Positions 1 to 11,016 of a stretch of DNA of 27,367 bases are shown here, one piece after another. Source of the stretch: Funneliformis mosseae. Lineage: Eukaryota; Glomeromycota; Glomeromycetes; Glomerales; Glomeraceae. A program made the position numbers and the translations under genes. Each line of letters starts with the position of its first letter. The first letter of the stretch is position 1. The notes below the pieces were generated by a model. The model saw only the letters and a program-made list of their open reading frames with translations. It did not search any database and was not told the DNA's origin. The stretch covers positions 1 through 27,367 of the forward strand of contig CAJVPP010000706.1 in the NCBI GenBank assembly GCA_910592005.1. Direction: 5' to 3'.

Positions 1-2875
1 AAAAATCAACATTATATATTAAATCCAAAGTCTGATGTTTACAGTGTTGGAGTTCTTCTTTGGCAAATTTCAAGTGGGCATAGACCTTTTCACTGTGAAG
101 AATATGATGTAAATTTAGTAATGAATATTAAAAAAGGCCGACGAGAAATAATTGTCAAGGATACTCCTATCGAATATAGCAATATATATCAAGGTAAATA
201 CTGTTTTCGCAGAATCTATTTTTTTCAAATTAAAAAACTAAACTAATTTAATTTATTAATTTTCATAAGTATGTTGGAAAAATGATCCAAACGAACGTCC
301 TACTATGAAACAAGTTTTAAAGACACTTCAATCAATAATGTTCGAAAAACATAATGATGAAGTTGATTCCATTATTCTTACAGAACATAAAGCTGAATCA
401 AGAGACATAAGATGTATGCAAAGTAATAATTCTGAGTTATTTCTAAGTGAGTTAATGCAGGATTGCAATTTAGAATCAATATATAATGAATGCAATTCAC
501 AGCATATATTATATCAGGCAGAAAAGTTATTTTTGGAAATTTATGATATAGAAGATAGTACAAATATTCTTATTAATAAGCTAATTAAGCTTTTAATTGA
601 AACGCAAGATGAAGGAAATAATTTCGATGAAACTAAGAATTTTATTAACCATTGTATATTTCTTTCAAATAGAACTTCAAATGAGCTTTTTGAATGGCTT
701 CACGAAAATCAAGTGAAATCAAATTATCAATTTTTCTTGGGATTTTTGTATTTTAGCAGTACAAATTTTGAAAAAAATTATATTGAAGCATTTAAATTAT
801 TTTTAAATGCTTCTGAAGATAATTATCCTATTGCACAAGTTTATCTTGCAAATTGTTATAAAGAAGGATTAGGAATCGAGATAAATGAAGAACTTGCATT
901 TAAATGGATGCAAAAAGCCGTAGAAAATGAAAGCATTTGTGGACAACTAAATCTTGGTTTTTATTATGAGAATAGCATCGGAACAGATGAAAATTTATAT
1001 AAAACTTTTATTGGTATCAAAAATCAGCTAATAATGGAAATTTATGTGGTTTATTAAATATAGGTAGATGTTATGAATTAGGAATAGGTATAGAGAAAAG
1101 TGAAAGTAAAGCATTTGAAATATATAAAAGATTTCATGAAAAAGAATTTATAAATGGATTATATAAACTTGGAATTTGTTATTTTTTTGGAATTGGAACA
1201 GACAGATAAAAAAGAAGCATTTAAAATATGTGAAAAATTAGCTGAAAAAGGACATGAAAAAGCACAAGCTTTTCTTGCAATATTATTTTATCATAGTTTA
1301 GGAACTGAAAAAAATTTAGAAAAGCATTTTATTGGTATCAAAAAGCTGCAGAAAATAACAATGCAGCTGCAATGAATAATTTAGCTCTATGTTATTATAA
1401 TGAATAAGGAACTGAAAATAATTTAGAAAAAGCATTTTATTGGTATCAAAAAGCTGCTGAAAATGATAATATAATTGCAATGTATAATTTAGCTTTATGT
1501 TATCAAAATGGTGAAGGAATCGAAAAGAATTTAGAAAAAGCATTTCATTGGTATCATAAAGCAGCTGAAAATGGTTATACTGCAGCACAAAATAAACTTA
1601 TAAATTTATATGAAAAAGGTGAAGTTAATGAAATTAATTTAAAAGAAACATTATATTGGTATCATAAAGCAGCAGAAAATGGATATATTAGAGGGAAGAG
1701 TAATCTCGCAACATTATATAAAAAAGGTAAAAAGTAGAAAAAAATTTAGAGATTTCCATTTATTGGTATCAGAAAGCGGCTGAAAATGATTATGAAATTG
1801 CAATGTATAATTTAGCTAAATGTTATCGAGATGGGAAAGGAACAGACAAAAATTTAGAAAAGGCTATTTACTGGTATCAAAAAGCTGCTGAAAATGGTAA
1901 TGAATTAGCAATGTATCATTTAGCTACATATTATAAATGTGGAGATGTTATAGAAAAGAACTTAGAAATGTCCTTTTATTGGTATCACAAAGCAGCAGAA
2001 AATAATTATATTGTTGCAATGTATAATGTAGCTTTATGTTATCAATTTGGAGAAGTGATAGTAAAGAATTTAGAAAAGGCTATTTATTGGTATCAAAATG
2101 CAGCAGAAAATGGCAATATATGTGCGCAAAATATGCTCTCAGTATTATATAAAGGTGGAGGAATAAAAAGAGATTTGGAAATGAGTTTTTATTGGTGTCA
2201 AAAAGCTGCAAATAATGGGAATAAAATTGGATTGCTTAATTTAGGTGAACATTATGAATTTGGAAACGGCGTTGAAAAAAACGAGTTTAAAGCTTTTGAG
2301 TTTTATAAAAAATCAGTTGAAAATGGATTTGAGGATGCAAAATTTAACCTCGGATATTGTTATATAAATGGAATTGGAACAGAAATTAATAAAGAATTAG
2401 GGCTCAGGTTATATAATGAAGTTGCTAGAAAAAAAGACTGTAATTTGGAATTGTTAGATGATTATGATAAAATAGTGAATGACTTAGAAAAAGTTAATTT
2501 TTGGTATCATAAGGCTGCGGAAAACGACAATAAAGTTGCCTTATATAAATTAGGCGAATTATATGAATTAGGAAAAGGTGTTGGTGAGAATTTAGTTAGA
2601 GCATTTGAATTTTCTAAGAAATCAGCTAATAAAGGATACTTCGAAGCTCAATATAAAGTTGGATATTATTATGATAATGGCTTTGGAATTGATGTTGATA
2701 AAGAAAAGGCTTTTGAATTGTATAAATTAGCAGCTAATGAAGGTAGTTGTAGTTCACAAAAAAGTCTTGCATATTATAAGAACAAGGCGTCGGAACAAAC
2801 AAAGATATAGACAATGCTATTTATTGATATAAGAAAGCTTAGAAAAATGGATGCCAAGAGTCAAATGAACATTAA
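1..2875 (+). pseudogene. Protein kinase-Sel1 repeat gene, 5'-truncated by the window and broken
   Basis: The window opens inside a kinase C-lobe. Bases 1-193 encode subdomain IX (SDVYSVGVLLWQISSGHRPF). An intron at 194-269 (GTAAAT..ATAAG, 76 nt) follows, and 270 onward gives subdomain XI (CWKNDPNERPTMKQVL). From about 725 come some 19 tandem Sel1-like repeats of about 36 residues, recognised by YWYQKAAENG..A..NLA.CY..G.G.EKNLEKA. The frame is lost near 1015, 1200, 1323, 1735 and 2788. In-frame stops lie at 1405-1407, 2825-2827 and 2840-2842, and the ancestral frame ends at 2873-2875. Repeat sense resumes after each break, so the breaks are recent. In Rhizophagus such genes form very large families thought to signal through Sel1-mediated protein contacts; the role of this copy is unknown. 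Sequencing error in A-runs could explain some shifts but hardly all eight lesions. The 5' half with the ATP-binding site lies outside the window. Confidence 0.85.
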
Positions 2876-3986
2876 ATACCTATAATAATATTTATTTCTG
2901 GTTTAAAATTTTGTAAGAAACCGAGTACTCTCGAAACTTCATTTGATTCAATTTTTTTTATAATTTATATGAATGAGTCGTTTATATTTATCTAAATATT
3001 TGTTAGATTCCAGATAAGTTTTGTTTTCGTTAATATGAAAATTTATAAAATATATTTGAAAAAGCAGAATGTTAGAAGTATTTTTTTTCACTGAATCTAA
3101 CATTTAGGATAAGTCAAAGATTTTGTGGATCTAAATGATTTTTCTAATTTTGACTTCAAACCATGCAAACTCGAAGAATTTTCGAAATACTGAATATGTA
3201 ATCTCAGACTAACTTAGTTGACCTCTGACATGCTGCTTTTCCTATCTTGATGATATTGCTATAAAATCTCGATAACTTGTCTTAAGATTGCACCCCGATC
3301 TTTATATGGCGTAAATCCTTTGAATTCTTCAAGGAGATATTGATCGCCAAATCAGTGCGAGTTTAACTCTACGATTTGAAAAAAATTGAACTATTAAATC
3401 TTGCCGCATAAAAATTTTCTCTCACGAAATTGTAATCATTAGATGTAAACTTTATGAAACTTACCATTATTATTTAAATACTGCTGCTACCGTGAAAACT
3501 TTCCTTTAACAAGATTTCATAATTGTGTTGTCATTATCATTGTCGTGTTGAAGGTATTTATCGATAAAAATACATAGCAAATTTTTTTACGTAAGGTGTA
3601 AATAGGATCAATTAAGTTCGTTCCACTAGTTTCAAGTTTATTCTGAAAAGTTAATAAGCTGGAATGGAAATTATTTAAAAAATAAATGTTAATATTCGAG
3701 AGAATATTTAGGAAGTTACACCAATTTTAAGTATAATTATATGAAAAACAATGAGCTTCTATTATATTGATATATTAATATCATTCAACCCGAAAACGAT
3801 CCAAAGATCGTTCAAAAGTGAAACTTATAATCTTTCGGGTGGGATTCGAACTCCTAAAAAGAAATCATATATCCTCAATTATACGTTGTATATATGAAAT
3901 TCATTAAAGTTCCTTCCTTAATTGCAATATTATATTCTTATTTTACGTGGAGAAATAAGTGCAAGTTGACTGCCATGAAGATACTA
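2876..3986. other. Intergenic, AT-rich, no gene
   Basis: No ORF with coding character on the plus strand. A nested hairpin lies at 3788-3840: outer arms acccgaaa/tttcgggt and an inner acgatc/gatcgt. A short coding-like relic on the minus strand is listed separately. No promoter for the Tc1 element or a gene is evident. Confidence 0.6.
3214..3351 (-). pseudogene. Short coding-like relic, unknown family
   Basis: Reading the minus strand gives 46 codons that look protein-like (start GDQYLLEEFKGFTPYKDRGA, then ILRQVIEIL), interrupted by one stop and followed by QYHQDRKSSMSEVN before a terminal TAA at 3214-3216. There is no start codon and no continuation on either side. It could be an exon fragment of a dead gene or transposon. 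I do not recognise the family, and a chance open stretch of this length is possible. Confidence 0.2.
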
Positions 3987-4600
3987 CAGACCCCCGCCAA
4001 AAGTCTCCGGACATTTTTTGGCTCAATATAAAACTTGGAATTTTTAAATTTTATTAAAAAATATTTATTAATATTTTTATAAAGTACGATATGCTACACA
4101 TTTAGTAATAAATAATTAGCACTTGGTCGGACCTCAATTTGCTTCAATCACAGCCCGAATTCGCTGTGGCATACTATCAACCAAATTTTCGATATTTTGT
4201 ATCGGAATTTGTTTCCATGCCCTTATAACATGTTAATCGAGTTGAGCAAGGTTGAAAGGCAATTTTTTCCTCTCACGGATGCTCTTCTTGACTTCGGCCC
4301 ATAGATTCTCAATAGATAGTCGCGGCAATAGTTCGATAACGATCGCCGCGTTGACGGCAAAAAATTATGCCACCGCGTTGTTCTATTGTTAATTCTTTGG
4401 ACATTTTCGTTGTTTTAAAAAGATAAAATTTTATTTTGATCTAAAATCAAAATAAACAAACCCAAACACGTATTTATTTGGTTTGATTTAAGTAAACAAT
4501 GGCCGGAACATTATATAGCCGCAATGTTCTACAGTCACATGATGTAATTACTACGAAAAAGCCCGAAAGATGGCGTCCGGAGACTTTTGGCGGGGGTCTG
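3987..4600 (-). mobile_element. Non-autonomous Tc1/mariner element, internally deleted
   Basis: The element is 614 bp. The TIRs are 26 bp and identical (3987-4012 and 4575-4600), beginning CAGACCCCCGCCAAAAGTCT. The target duplication is TA, at 3985-3986 and 4601-4602. Inside, on the minus strand, are the first about 30 codons and the last about 65 codons of a Tc1-type transposase, joined near 4322, so the middle of the DDE domain is missing. It cannot encode its own transposase but has intact ends that could be mobilised in trans. Perfect TIRs imply recent insertion or selection from a recently active family. Confidence 0.95.
4116..4404 (-). pseudogene. Tc1/mariner transposase remnant (N- and C-terminal ends)
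   Basis: ATG is at 4404-4402. The N-terminal piece reads MSKELTIEQRGGIIFCRQRG and then DRYRTIAATI, the usual start of the Tc1 helix-turn-helix domain. After the junction near 4322 comes IENLWAEVKKSIRERKK, which carries the IENLW context of the third catalytic acidic residue. Then follow NIENLVDSMPQRIRAVIEAN and a GPTKC end just before TAA at 4116-4118. Stops also occur after NLAQLD and after IEAN. A full-length Tc1 transposase is about 340 residues, so roughly two thirds, including the first two catalytic aspartates, is deleted. Confidence 0.9.
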
Positions 4601-4602
4601 TA

Positions 4603-5028
4603 AGAATCCTTAAAGATATAATGAAATAATGAAAGAAGCGAAATAAATCGATACTTTACATCAAATATCCTGCGCTTCCATATATTGGATTCATGATAAA
4701 ATTTTCTTTAATCATACTGAATATTTCGTTTTTTCGTATCGATATGAGAGAATCTTAAAATTTTCTGTACGCTATTTTAATTTTGTAGATATTGGTGGAA
4801 ATAAAAATTAATAATCGAAATCTTCTTTTACAATTGTAAAATAATGAAAAAAATTCCCACCGATCGAATGAACATATCAGGTTTTATCCAGATTAGACTA
4901 ATGTATAAACTTTAATAAATCATTATGGGATGATTGCTCCGATAATTGTCTATCAACAATAAAATCTTGATTTAGTTCAAAATTGAAGCTAACCGTATAC
5001 AAAAAATTAACATAAAATATGAGTATCA

Positions 5029-5069
<41 letters not shown>

Positions 5070-5126
5070 TAAAAAGATATTCACAATATTTCTAAACAAA
5101 ATTTTCCTTAACGATACCATTTTACA
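4603..5126. promoter_or_regulatory. P450 upstream region with a poly(dT)-poly(dA) tract
   Basis: About 520 bp without coding potential between the Tc1 element and the P450 start. It contains T14 (5029-5042) directly followed by A27 (5043-5069), ending 57 bp before the ATG. Such tracts exclude nucleosomes in fungi and may form part of the promoter, but that role is inferred. No clear TATA box was assigned. Confidence 0.35.
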
Positions 5127-6792
5127 ATGATTTATGATATTCTTGTTAGTCTAGGATTAGGTATCCTCACATATATAGCTTATTTTTACTTCAAGTATTT
5201 CACTCGTTCAAACCCAATTCCAGGTCCAATTCCACTTCCATTTATCGGGAACCAATTTCAACTTAGTGAAGACATATCATTATTTTGTAGAGAATGTCAA
5301 AAGAATTATGGTGATATTTGGGAATTTTATGTTGGACATCCAAGTGATAAGACGAGAGGAATTGGAATAGGTAGAGCGGATATGTTAGAAAGGATTTATT
5401 CAACAAACTCGAAAACGAGTAATTTTATTAACCGTTCGCCCGTGAATGATGGGTTAGAAGTATATGGTTTTTCATCAAGAGGAATATCATTTAATAGAAA
5501 CTATGACTCGTGGGCATACTTGCGAAAATTTTTCATACGTGCAGTAATGACTCCGTCATTTGTTAAACAGGCTTTGGTATGGTCCGAAAAGAATTTTGAA
5601 GAGATGGAAGGTTATTGGAAGAAACTTTATGGGGATGATCATAATGAATTGGATTTATCCGAGTGGTTAGGTCGACTTTATACTGATAATATCTTTCATA
5701 TCACGGCAAATAAAAAGGTTTATGCGTTAGCAAACTATTTCAATAAACTTTCTCCAAGGGAAAAGGTTAGCGTGGATTCTACGTTATTGAGAGAATCCGA
5801 AGAATTCATTCAAAGGGTTGGAAGTTTTGTTACCAGTTTATTATATTTCATGGTAACACCAAAATCAATTCTTTATCTTCCTATTGGTGGATTCCGTCAA
5901 AAAACTTTACAATTATTAAAAGGGCGAGACAATTTGATGAATGATTTGACGAATATTATTACGCGACGAAGAGAAGAAATTGCTAATACTCCTTTAGATG
6001 AACCCATCACTCCCGACATGCTTACCATGATGATAACCGTTAACACCGATAGAAGTATTATGGAACGAAGTTCTAATGAAACCCTTACCGAACCGTTAAC
6101 CGATGAAGCTATAATTGGTAACTTTATGGAAACGACCGCTGGAGGTATTGATTCCATTACTTCCTCAACATGCTTTATCAGTTATTTTATGGCCAAATAC
6201 CCTGAAGTGAAGAAGCGTGTTTTTGAAGAAATCGATTCAAAATTTACACGTGATCAGAAATTGACTTGTGGAGAACTAAACCAACTTCCTTATTGTGATG
6301 CGGTGATTCGAGAAATTTCTCGAATGCATCCAATCGCAGAACTTAATTATCGTGTGAATGCCCAGGAAGAAACTTTCAATGGTTACGTAATTCCTGCCGA
6401 AACTCAAATTTATATACATCAATATGGTATAAATATGCATAAAGCTCATTGGACGAATCCTGAAGAATTTAATCCTGATCGATTTTTGAATAATCGAGAA
6501 AATTCTTTGAATCTTACATTTGGAGGCGGTATAAGAATGTGTCCGGTAAAATCATCCTTACCCTATTGTTCACCTTTTAAACGTTACAAGAATTACTAAG
6601 TGATTATCATTTTTCTTTTAATTTTGACAGGGACGAAATTTAGCAATGATGGAATTGAAAGCGTATATGGTATTGATGTACCGAAAATATGATTTTGAAT
6701 TGGTTGATAAGAATGCACCTTTGAAAACTCACTATTCTATTATTAGAGCTTGTGATGAATTGAAAGTTAGGGTTAAGCCCAGAGTATTCTAA
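5127..6792 (+). CDS. Cytochrome P450 monooxygenase, two exons
   Basis: Exon 1 is 5127-6545, the intron 6546-6630 (GTAAAA..GACAG, 85 nt, branch-like TACTAAG), and exon 2 6631-6792, giving 526 residues. Residues about 4-25 form a hydrophobic ER anchor, followed by the proline hinge NPIPGPIPLPFIGN, which supports this start. The I-helix oxygen-activation motif AGGIDS starts at A338, with Ser replacing the usual Thr. The ExxR pair is E396/R399 (EISR), the PERF-like motif is FNPDRF at 448, and the heme loop FGGGIRMCPG spans 465-474 with ligand Cys472. The intron lies just after Pro473; reading through it would add 17 wrong residues, lose the conserved Gly and stop at 6597-6599. It is predicted to be an ER-bound, reductase-dependent monooxygenase; the substrate cannot be told from sequence. 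Length and motifs are complete, so it is probably functional. Confidence 0.95.
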
Positions 6793-8370
6793 ATTCATTT
6801 TATTGTTTTCATACTTGTGGTACTTTTTTATTTATTTATTAAATTACTAAATTTTATCGATATAATCATAACACGTGATTTTGACAACGCTTTATTCTTA
6901 AAATAATTTTGAACCTGCTGCCATCGTAAATTCGAAAAATTCTACAAGATATTATTCATTGTTAATTCGTATTTTATCTAAACATTATTTACAAGACATC
7001 CAAATATATTATATCTACAGTAGTAGTCAATTTTATTGTAAAGAAACCAGTCAAAAACGTAAATGAATTTGTGCATGAACCGATTTTAAATAAGGTTTTT
7101 TTTTGCAAGTGTAACACCATAAGTTTATTTTCCAATCATTAACCGAATTCCCTAAATAAAATAATACGACGGAGCTGTAGAAAGAAACAAAAATAACGGA
7201 ACAAATGATAAAAAATTATTTTTTCCGAGAAATCTATCCCTATGCCAATTTTTTTCATTTCTTTTATTAAATATTCAAAACTTTTTCATTGGATACCGCC
7301 AAGTTTCCCACGCAAGTGACAAATTATTATGATCAAAAAATATTGTAAAAATATATTTTCTGAATATTGGCATTCATATCATCTTTTATAGTAGAGACTT
7401 GTCCGGGTTCAAAGTACCGGAATTTTTATAATTCTGGCAAAATTATAATTAAATTGAATTCCGCCGCTGATTCTACCCTTTAAAATGATGATTATTCAAA
7501 CTAAGCGTCGTCGCAATTGAATTATTAAATTTCGCATCGAATTTTCGGCCCGACCCGGACTATATCCGAGCGTTCGAGTTGCTACATCTAAATAAAAATA
7601 AGTAACACGTTTCAATGTAATTTTGCAACCTCCAAACTTTGGAATACTATGTTTTCAGTGGTGATTATTCTTTCAAATCCCTTGCGATCATCTTTTTAGT
7701 AATACTTTGTTCGAATTTTATTAGATCGATAATTTTTCAGTGGAATTAAAATTCCATAAATTAAAATAGGATCAAGGAACTAAATATTACGGTGCAGCAG
7801 CTTTTCATGCAATAATTTATTCGATATTCTTTTTATAATTGTCCTTATAAATATTATCCTTATTCTAATCCGAATGATTACTATCATTACTTGCTTTATT
7901 TGTGCTAGAAACAACAACACATTTTCCGGTAGCTAAAGATAATTCTCAATTAAATAAAGTTTATAATAAGAAATTCAATTTTCGGGGAGACTTTGTCTCC
8001 CAAGCAGAATTATTTTTATATAACACTATAGAACTAAATAGTATATTATTTATAATATTTATATGATATAATAAAACGAAGAAATTAAAAATAGAAACAA
8101 GTAATATTTTTTCCAAAAGAGAAAATGTGAAATAAAAGCGATTTTTTCTTTAATTTTTATTTTAAAAAAATATATATATATATTAAAAATTGCAACCAAG
8201 CTTAACTCTAATAAAAAAACAAATATAATTTTTCTCGTTGAAGATTGAATAAAAATCAAAATCAAAATCACATTAAATTGACTTAGTCACGACCAGTTTT
8301 TTAATTGATTCTTTTCATTGCTCAATATGATGCCTGGCTGCTACTTGTTTATAAAGATTTGGTTCAATAG
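6793..8370. other. Intergenic, no gene found
   Basis: About 1.6 kb of AT-rich DNA. A pair of inverted gtccgggt/acccggac motifs near 7400 and 7555 hints at an old inverted-repeat element, but the arms are too short to define one. The short minus-strand ORF at 8059-8271 has only low-complexity Ile/Phe/Leu content and no homology signal. Confidence 0.5.
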
Positions 8371-8682
8371 AGAATAATAATAAAAAAAACATGTAAAATC
8401 AATCTACAATCAATAACAATAGAAAAAAATACTTATCTATTTCTCGAAGCGAAAGAGGATTCTAAAACCATAAAAGGAAAAGATCAAAATCAACAAAGTT
8501 ACCATGATTTAATTTATGCACATAACTCGAATATAAAAATTGAAGAGGAACCTAGAAAACAAAAAAGAAAAATCGAAAAAATAATGAGAAAAAAGCCTAA
8601 TAAATCATATGAATTTTCGAAAATGATGTTAACATATATATATTATTTTATTAAAAAATATAATTTAAAAGTTATAAAATAA
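8371..8682 (+). pseudogene. Open coding-like stretch without a usable start
   Basis: The frame beginning after TAG (8368-8370) stays open for 103 codons to TAA at 8680-8682. The middle is charged and protein-like (for example IKIEEEPRKQKRKIEKIMRK). The first Met is late, so this would be an internal exon or a relic. The last about 23 codons lie inside the inverted-repeat element at 8614-8745, so the original coding piece probably ended there. A second basic patch with one stop follows at about 8790-8935. Family not recognised; a chance ORF in A-rich DNA remains possible. Confidence 0.2.
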
Positions 8683-8745
8683 TATATATTTGCTATAGTT
8701 TATTTTTAAAAAATGTAACTTTTTATAAAGTAACATTTTCGAAAT
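8614..8745. repeat. Small AT-rich inverted-repeat (MITE-like) element
   Basis: Perfect 11-bp arms TTTCGAAAATG (8615-8625) and CATTTTCGAAA (8734-8744), with weaker pairing further inside, enclose about 108 bp of almost pure A+T. The target duplication is unclear, so the element ends are approximate. Confidence 0.4.
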
Positions 8746-9416
8746 TTCATGATTAATATTAAAAATAATCAAAGCCAATAGTATAGTAAATGAAAAGATC
8801 GAAACATTAAAAGAAGAATAATCAACAAACCGAAGCTATCGAAAACCTAAAAAATATAAAAAAATGAAAATGAAATATCATAAAAAAAGTCAACACCTCT
8901 CTCTTATAAGCACATTTATATTAGTCAGTAGTGACTAAACGACTTATTAAAAAAATCTCTTCTATAATCATTTTTTGCTGTAAAAAAAAAAAATAATTAT
9001 AACGCAATTTTACGAAACATATTCAAGGAAATGAGAATAGAGATGATCATAAACCACCTAAAGTTTTCATTTTTAAGTTGCACAAGATCTGATTGCTTAC
9101 CTGGTAAAAAATATTATTATTTTGATTGAATTAACCAAATTTGATTCACTTAGTGTGTCGTGTGAAAGTATAAAAAGTAAGGGTTGACTGTCTGAAGCTA
9201 ATATAAGGGTGACATTGATAAAAAAAAACAAGCAAGTTGGAGAATATACATTATTTTTATATTTTCTTATATTTTCAGTATGATATTTTCTTATTGTTAT
9301 TTAGATAAGAGAAACTTCAAACATCGAAGCAGATACAATTCTAGTTAAGAATGAACGTAAGGCATCAGTCGCAGAAAGGGAAATGACTTTTGTTGTTATG
9401 AATGAAATTGATTTTC
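8746..9416. other. Intergenic, no gene found
   Basis: AT-rich DNA with scattered short basic reading frames and no ORF I can support on either strand. Confidence 0.45.
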
Positions 9417-9537
9417 GTCTGAAGTTGGAATTCAGATAATCTTCAACAGTCTGAAATTGAGATTCCAAGTTCAGTTAACTGAAACTGGAATTCCAATTTA
9501 AGATACCCTTTTTTTTATCTGAATTCCAACTTCAGAC
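9417..9537. repeat. Foldback element with perfect 23-bp arms and an internal palindrome
   Basis: Arms at 9417-9439 and 9515-9537 are exact reverse complements (core GAAGTTGGAATTCAGATAA). The 75-nt loop itself holds an imperfect palindrome centred on GTTCAGTTAACTGAAACT near 9477. The unit CTGAARTTGGAATTC therefore occurs four times, twice in each orientation. It has no coding capacity. It could be a miniature foldback transposon or a duplicated inverted repeat. Confidence 0.7.
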
Positions 9538-10225
9538 AACATATAAAAAAACTATTTTAACCAATCACAATATGGCAATTTTTTTTTTTACAATTTCGTT
9601 ATTGAGTTTAAATATTAATAATTCAGAAAAATTAGAGATTCTCAAAAGACAAAACAGTAATGACTTTATTGTAAATTGAATATTACATGCGGTGAATCAT
9701 ATTTTTATAACATCAATCATTTTTTTGTATCAGGATTATACTATATGTGAAAACAAGAATATTTCCCTTCTACATTCAAGAATAAGTTACGCGAAAGTAT
9801 ATATAGTATGGTAAAAATACTTTAGATGCGATGCTTGTAAATATTCAATCGACACAATATCATTAAAATTTTTGACCTATTGGTTGGATTAATTTTTAAC
9901 CTATGAAATTAATCGTGGAAAAACGAAATAACAAGTTTTCTTTATAAAGTTGTCCGCTTTTTTACTAAACCAATATCAACAAACATTGAATTCTATGTGA
10001 TGTTCCCTATTTTGAATATTACCTCACCTCATTGTCAATGTAATTTTAATGGATGTTAAAAAAAAATTTAGAAATTACTTTTTCAGAGATATTATTGGTG
10101 ATGTGAATAAAATTTTTTCATTATAATTTTTATTGATTACCTTGATTATGTACCTAGTGAGAGATTATTATTAGATTTCAGCTAGACGTACTTAATTTTG
10201 ATAACCAGGTTTTATTTATAGTAAC

Positions 10226-10382
10226 CTGGCAAAACTCATTTTAGCAAATGGCAACTGATTGTTAATAAGTCTTTTAATTTAGTTTTGACTTTTATTATGG
10301 TTTCGAGTTTTAACGGTTTTACCAATAAGATTTTACTATATTTTTGCCAAAGACCCCGTTAAAGCCCAAAGAGTTTTGCCAG
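10226..10382. repeat. Short inverted-repeat element, MITE-like
   Basis: CTGGCAAAACTC (10226-10237) and its exact reverse complement GAGTTTTGCCAG (10371-10382) bound 157 bp without coding potential. Similarity continues weakly inward (attttagc against ttt-gggc). No convincing target duplication was found, so it could be a MITE or a simple stem-loop. Confidence 0.45.
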
Positions 10383-11016
10383 ACAACAATATTTTATTTT
10401 GAAAGAAATTTAATGTTTATGTTTAAATTTTTTCAATGTAATTCATGTAATGCAACTGGTTTAAAAATAAAATAATAAATTTTAACTTTACAAAATGTTT
10501 ATTTTAAAAAATGGATAAAATTGGTTCTTAAAAATAAAATCGATTCCAACTTCTAACATTTAATTCATGAAACTGGATAACAAATGAAATATTCTAATAA
10601 CGTCAAAGTGATAAAGTTGAAATTATGGTTAATCTTTTGAACAAAAAACTTGTTTGGGCGTATTTCTTTAACCTTATCATAATGAGTTAAGTATTGATCT
10701 AGAGGCATGTAATCCTAATATATTTTTTAACTAATAACTGATAAGGTCAAAAAAATTTCTATCAATTTGATGGAGAAATTAAGCATTTCCAGGCCAGGCA
10801 AACATCTTGGCACAACTCTGGTATGATATCATATCCAAATCAATCTTATTAAAGAATTTTATTTTTGTCTTGTGATCAATCTAATTGATAACGTAATCAG
10901 CTGACCTGACCAAATTAGGCCACAAAAATCCTGAAATGGAAAATGGCGTACATAATTTTTATATTTTAATTGTATTGTTTCAAAAGCCAAAAGTGGAATG
11001 AACTGCACTTAATAAA
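10383..11016. other. Upstream region of the Gag-like/MIR gene
   Basis: About 630 bp of AT-rich DNA with no ORF. A TATATTTTAATTG stretch lies about 55 bp before the ATG at 11017 and may serve as the core promoter, but no element can be assigned with confidence. Confidence 0.35.

Noticed and set aside
1316..1588. 90-codon minus-strand ORF with repeats
   Set aside because: Its repeats are the antisense of the Sel1 DNA repeats.
3788..3860. tRNA-like B box (GAGTTCGAATCCC) on the minus strand
   Set aside because: The T stem pairs badly and no A box or acceptor match is found upstream on that strand; at most a worn SINE fragment.
6546..6599. P450 ending at 6599 as a 490-residue protein
   Set aside because: Residues after Cys-Pro are intron read-through; splicing 6546-6630 restores the heme-loop Gly and a normal C-terminus.
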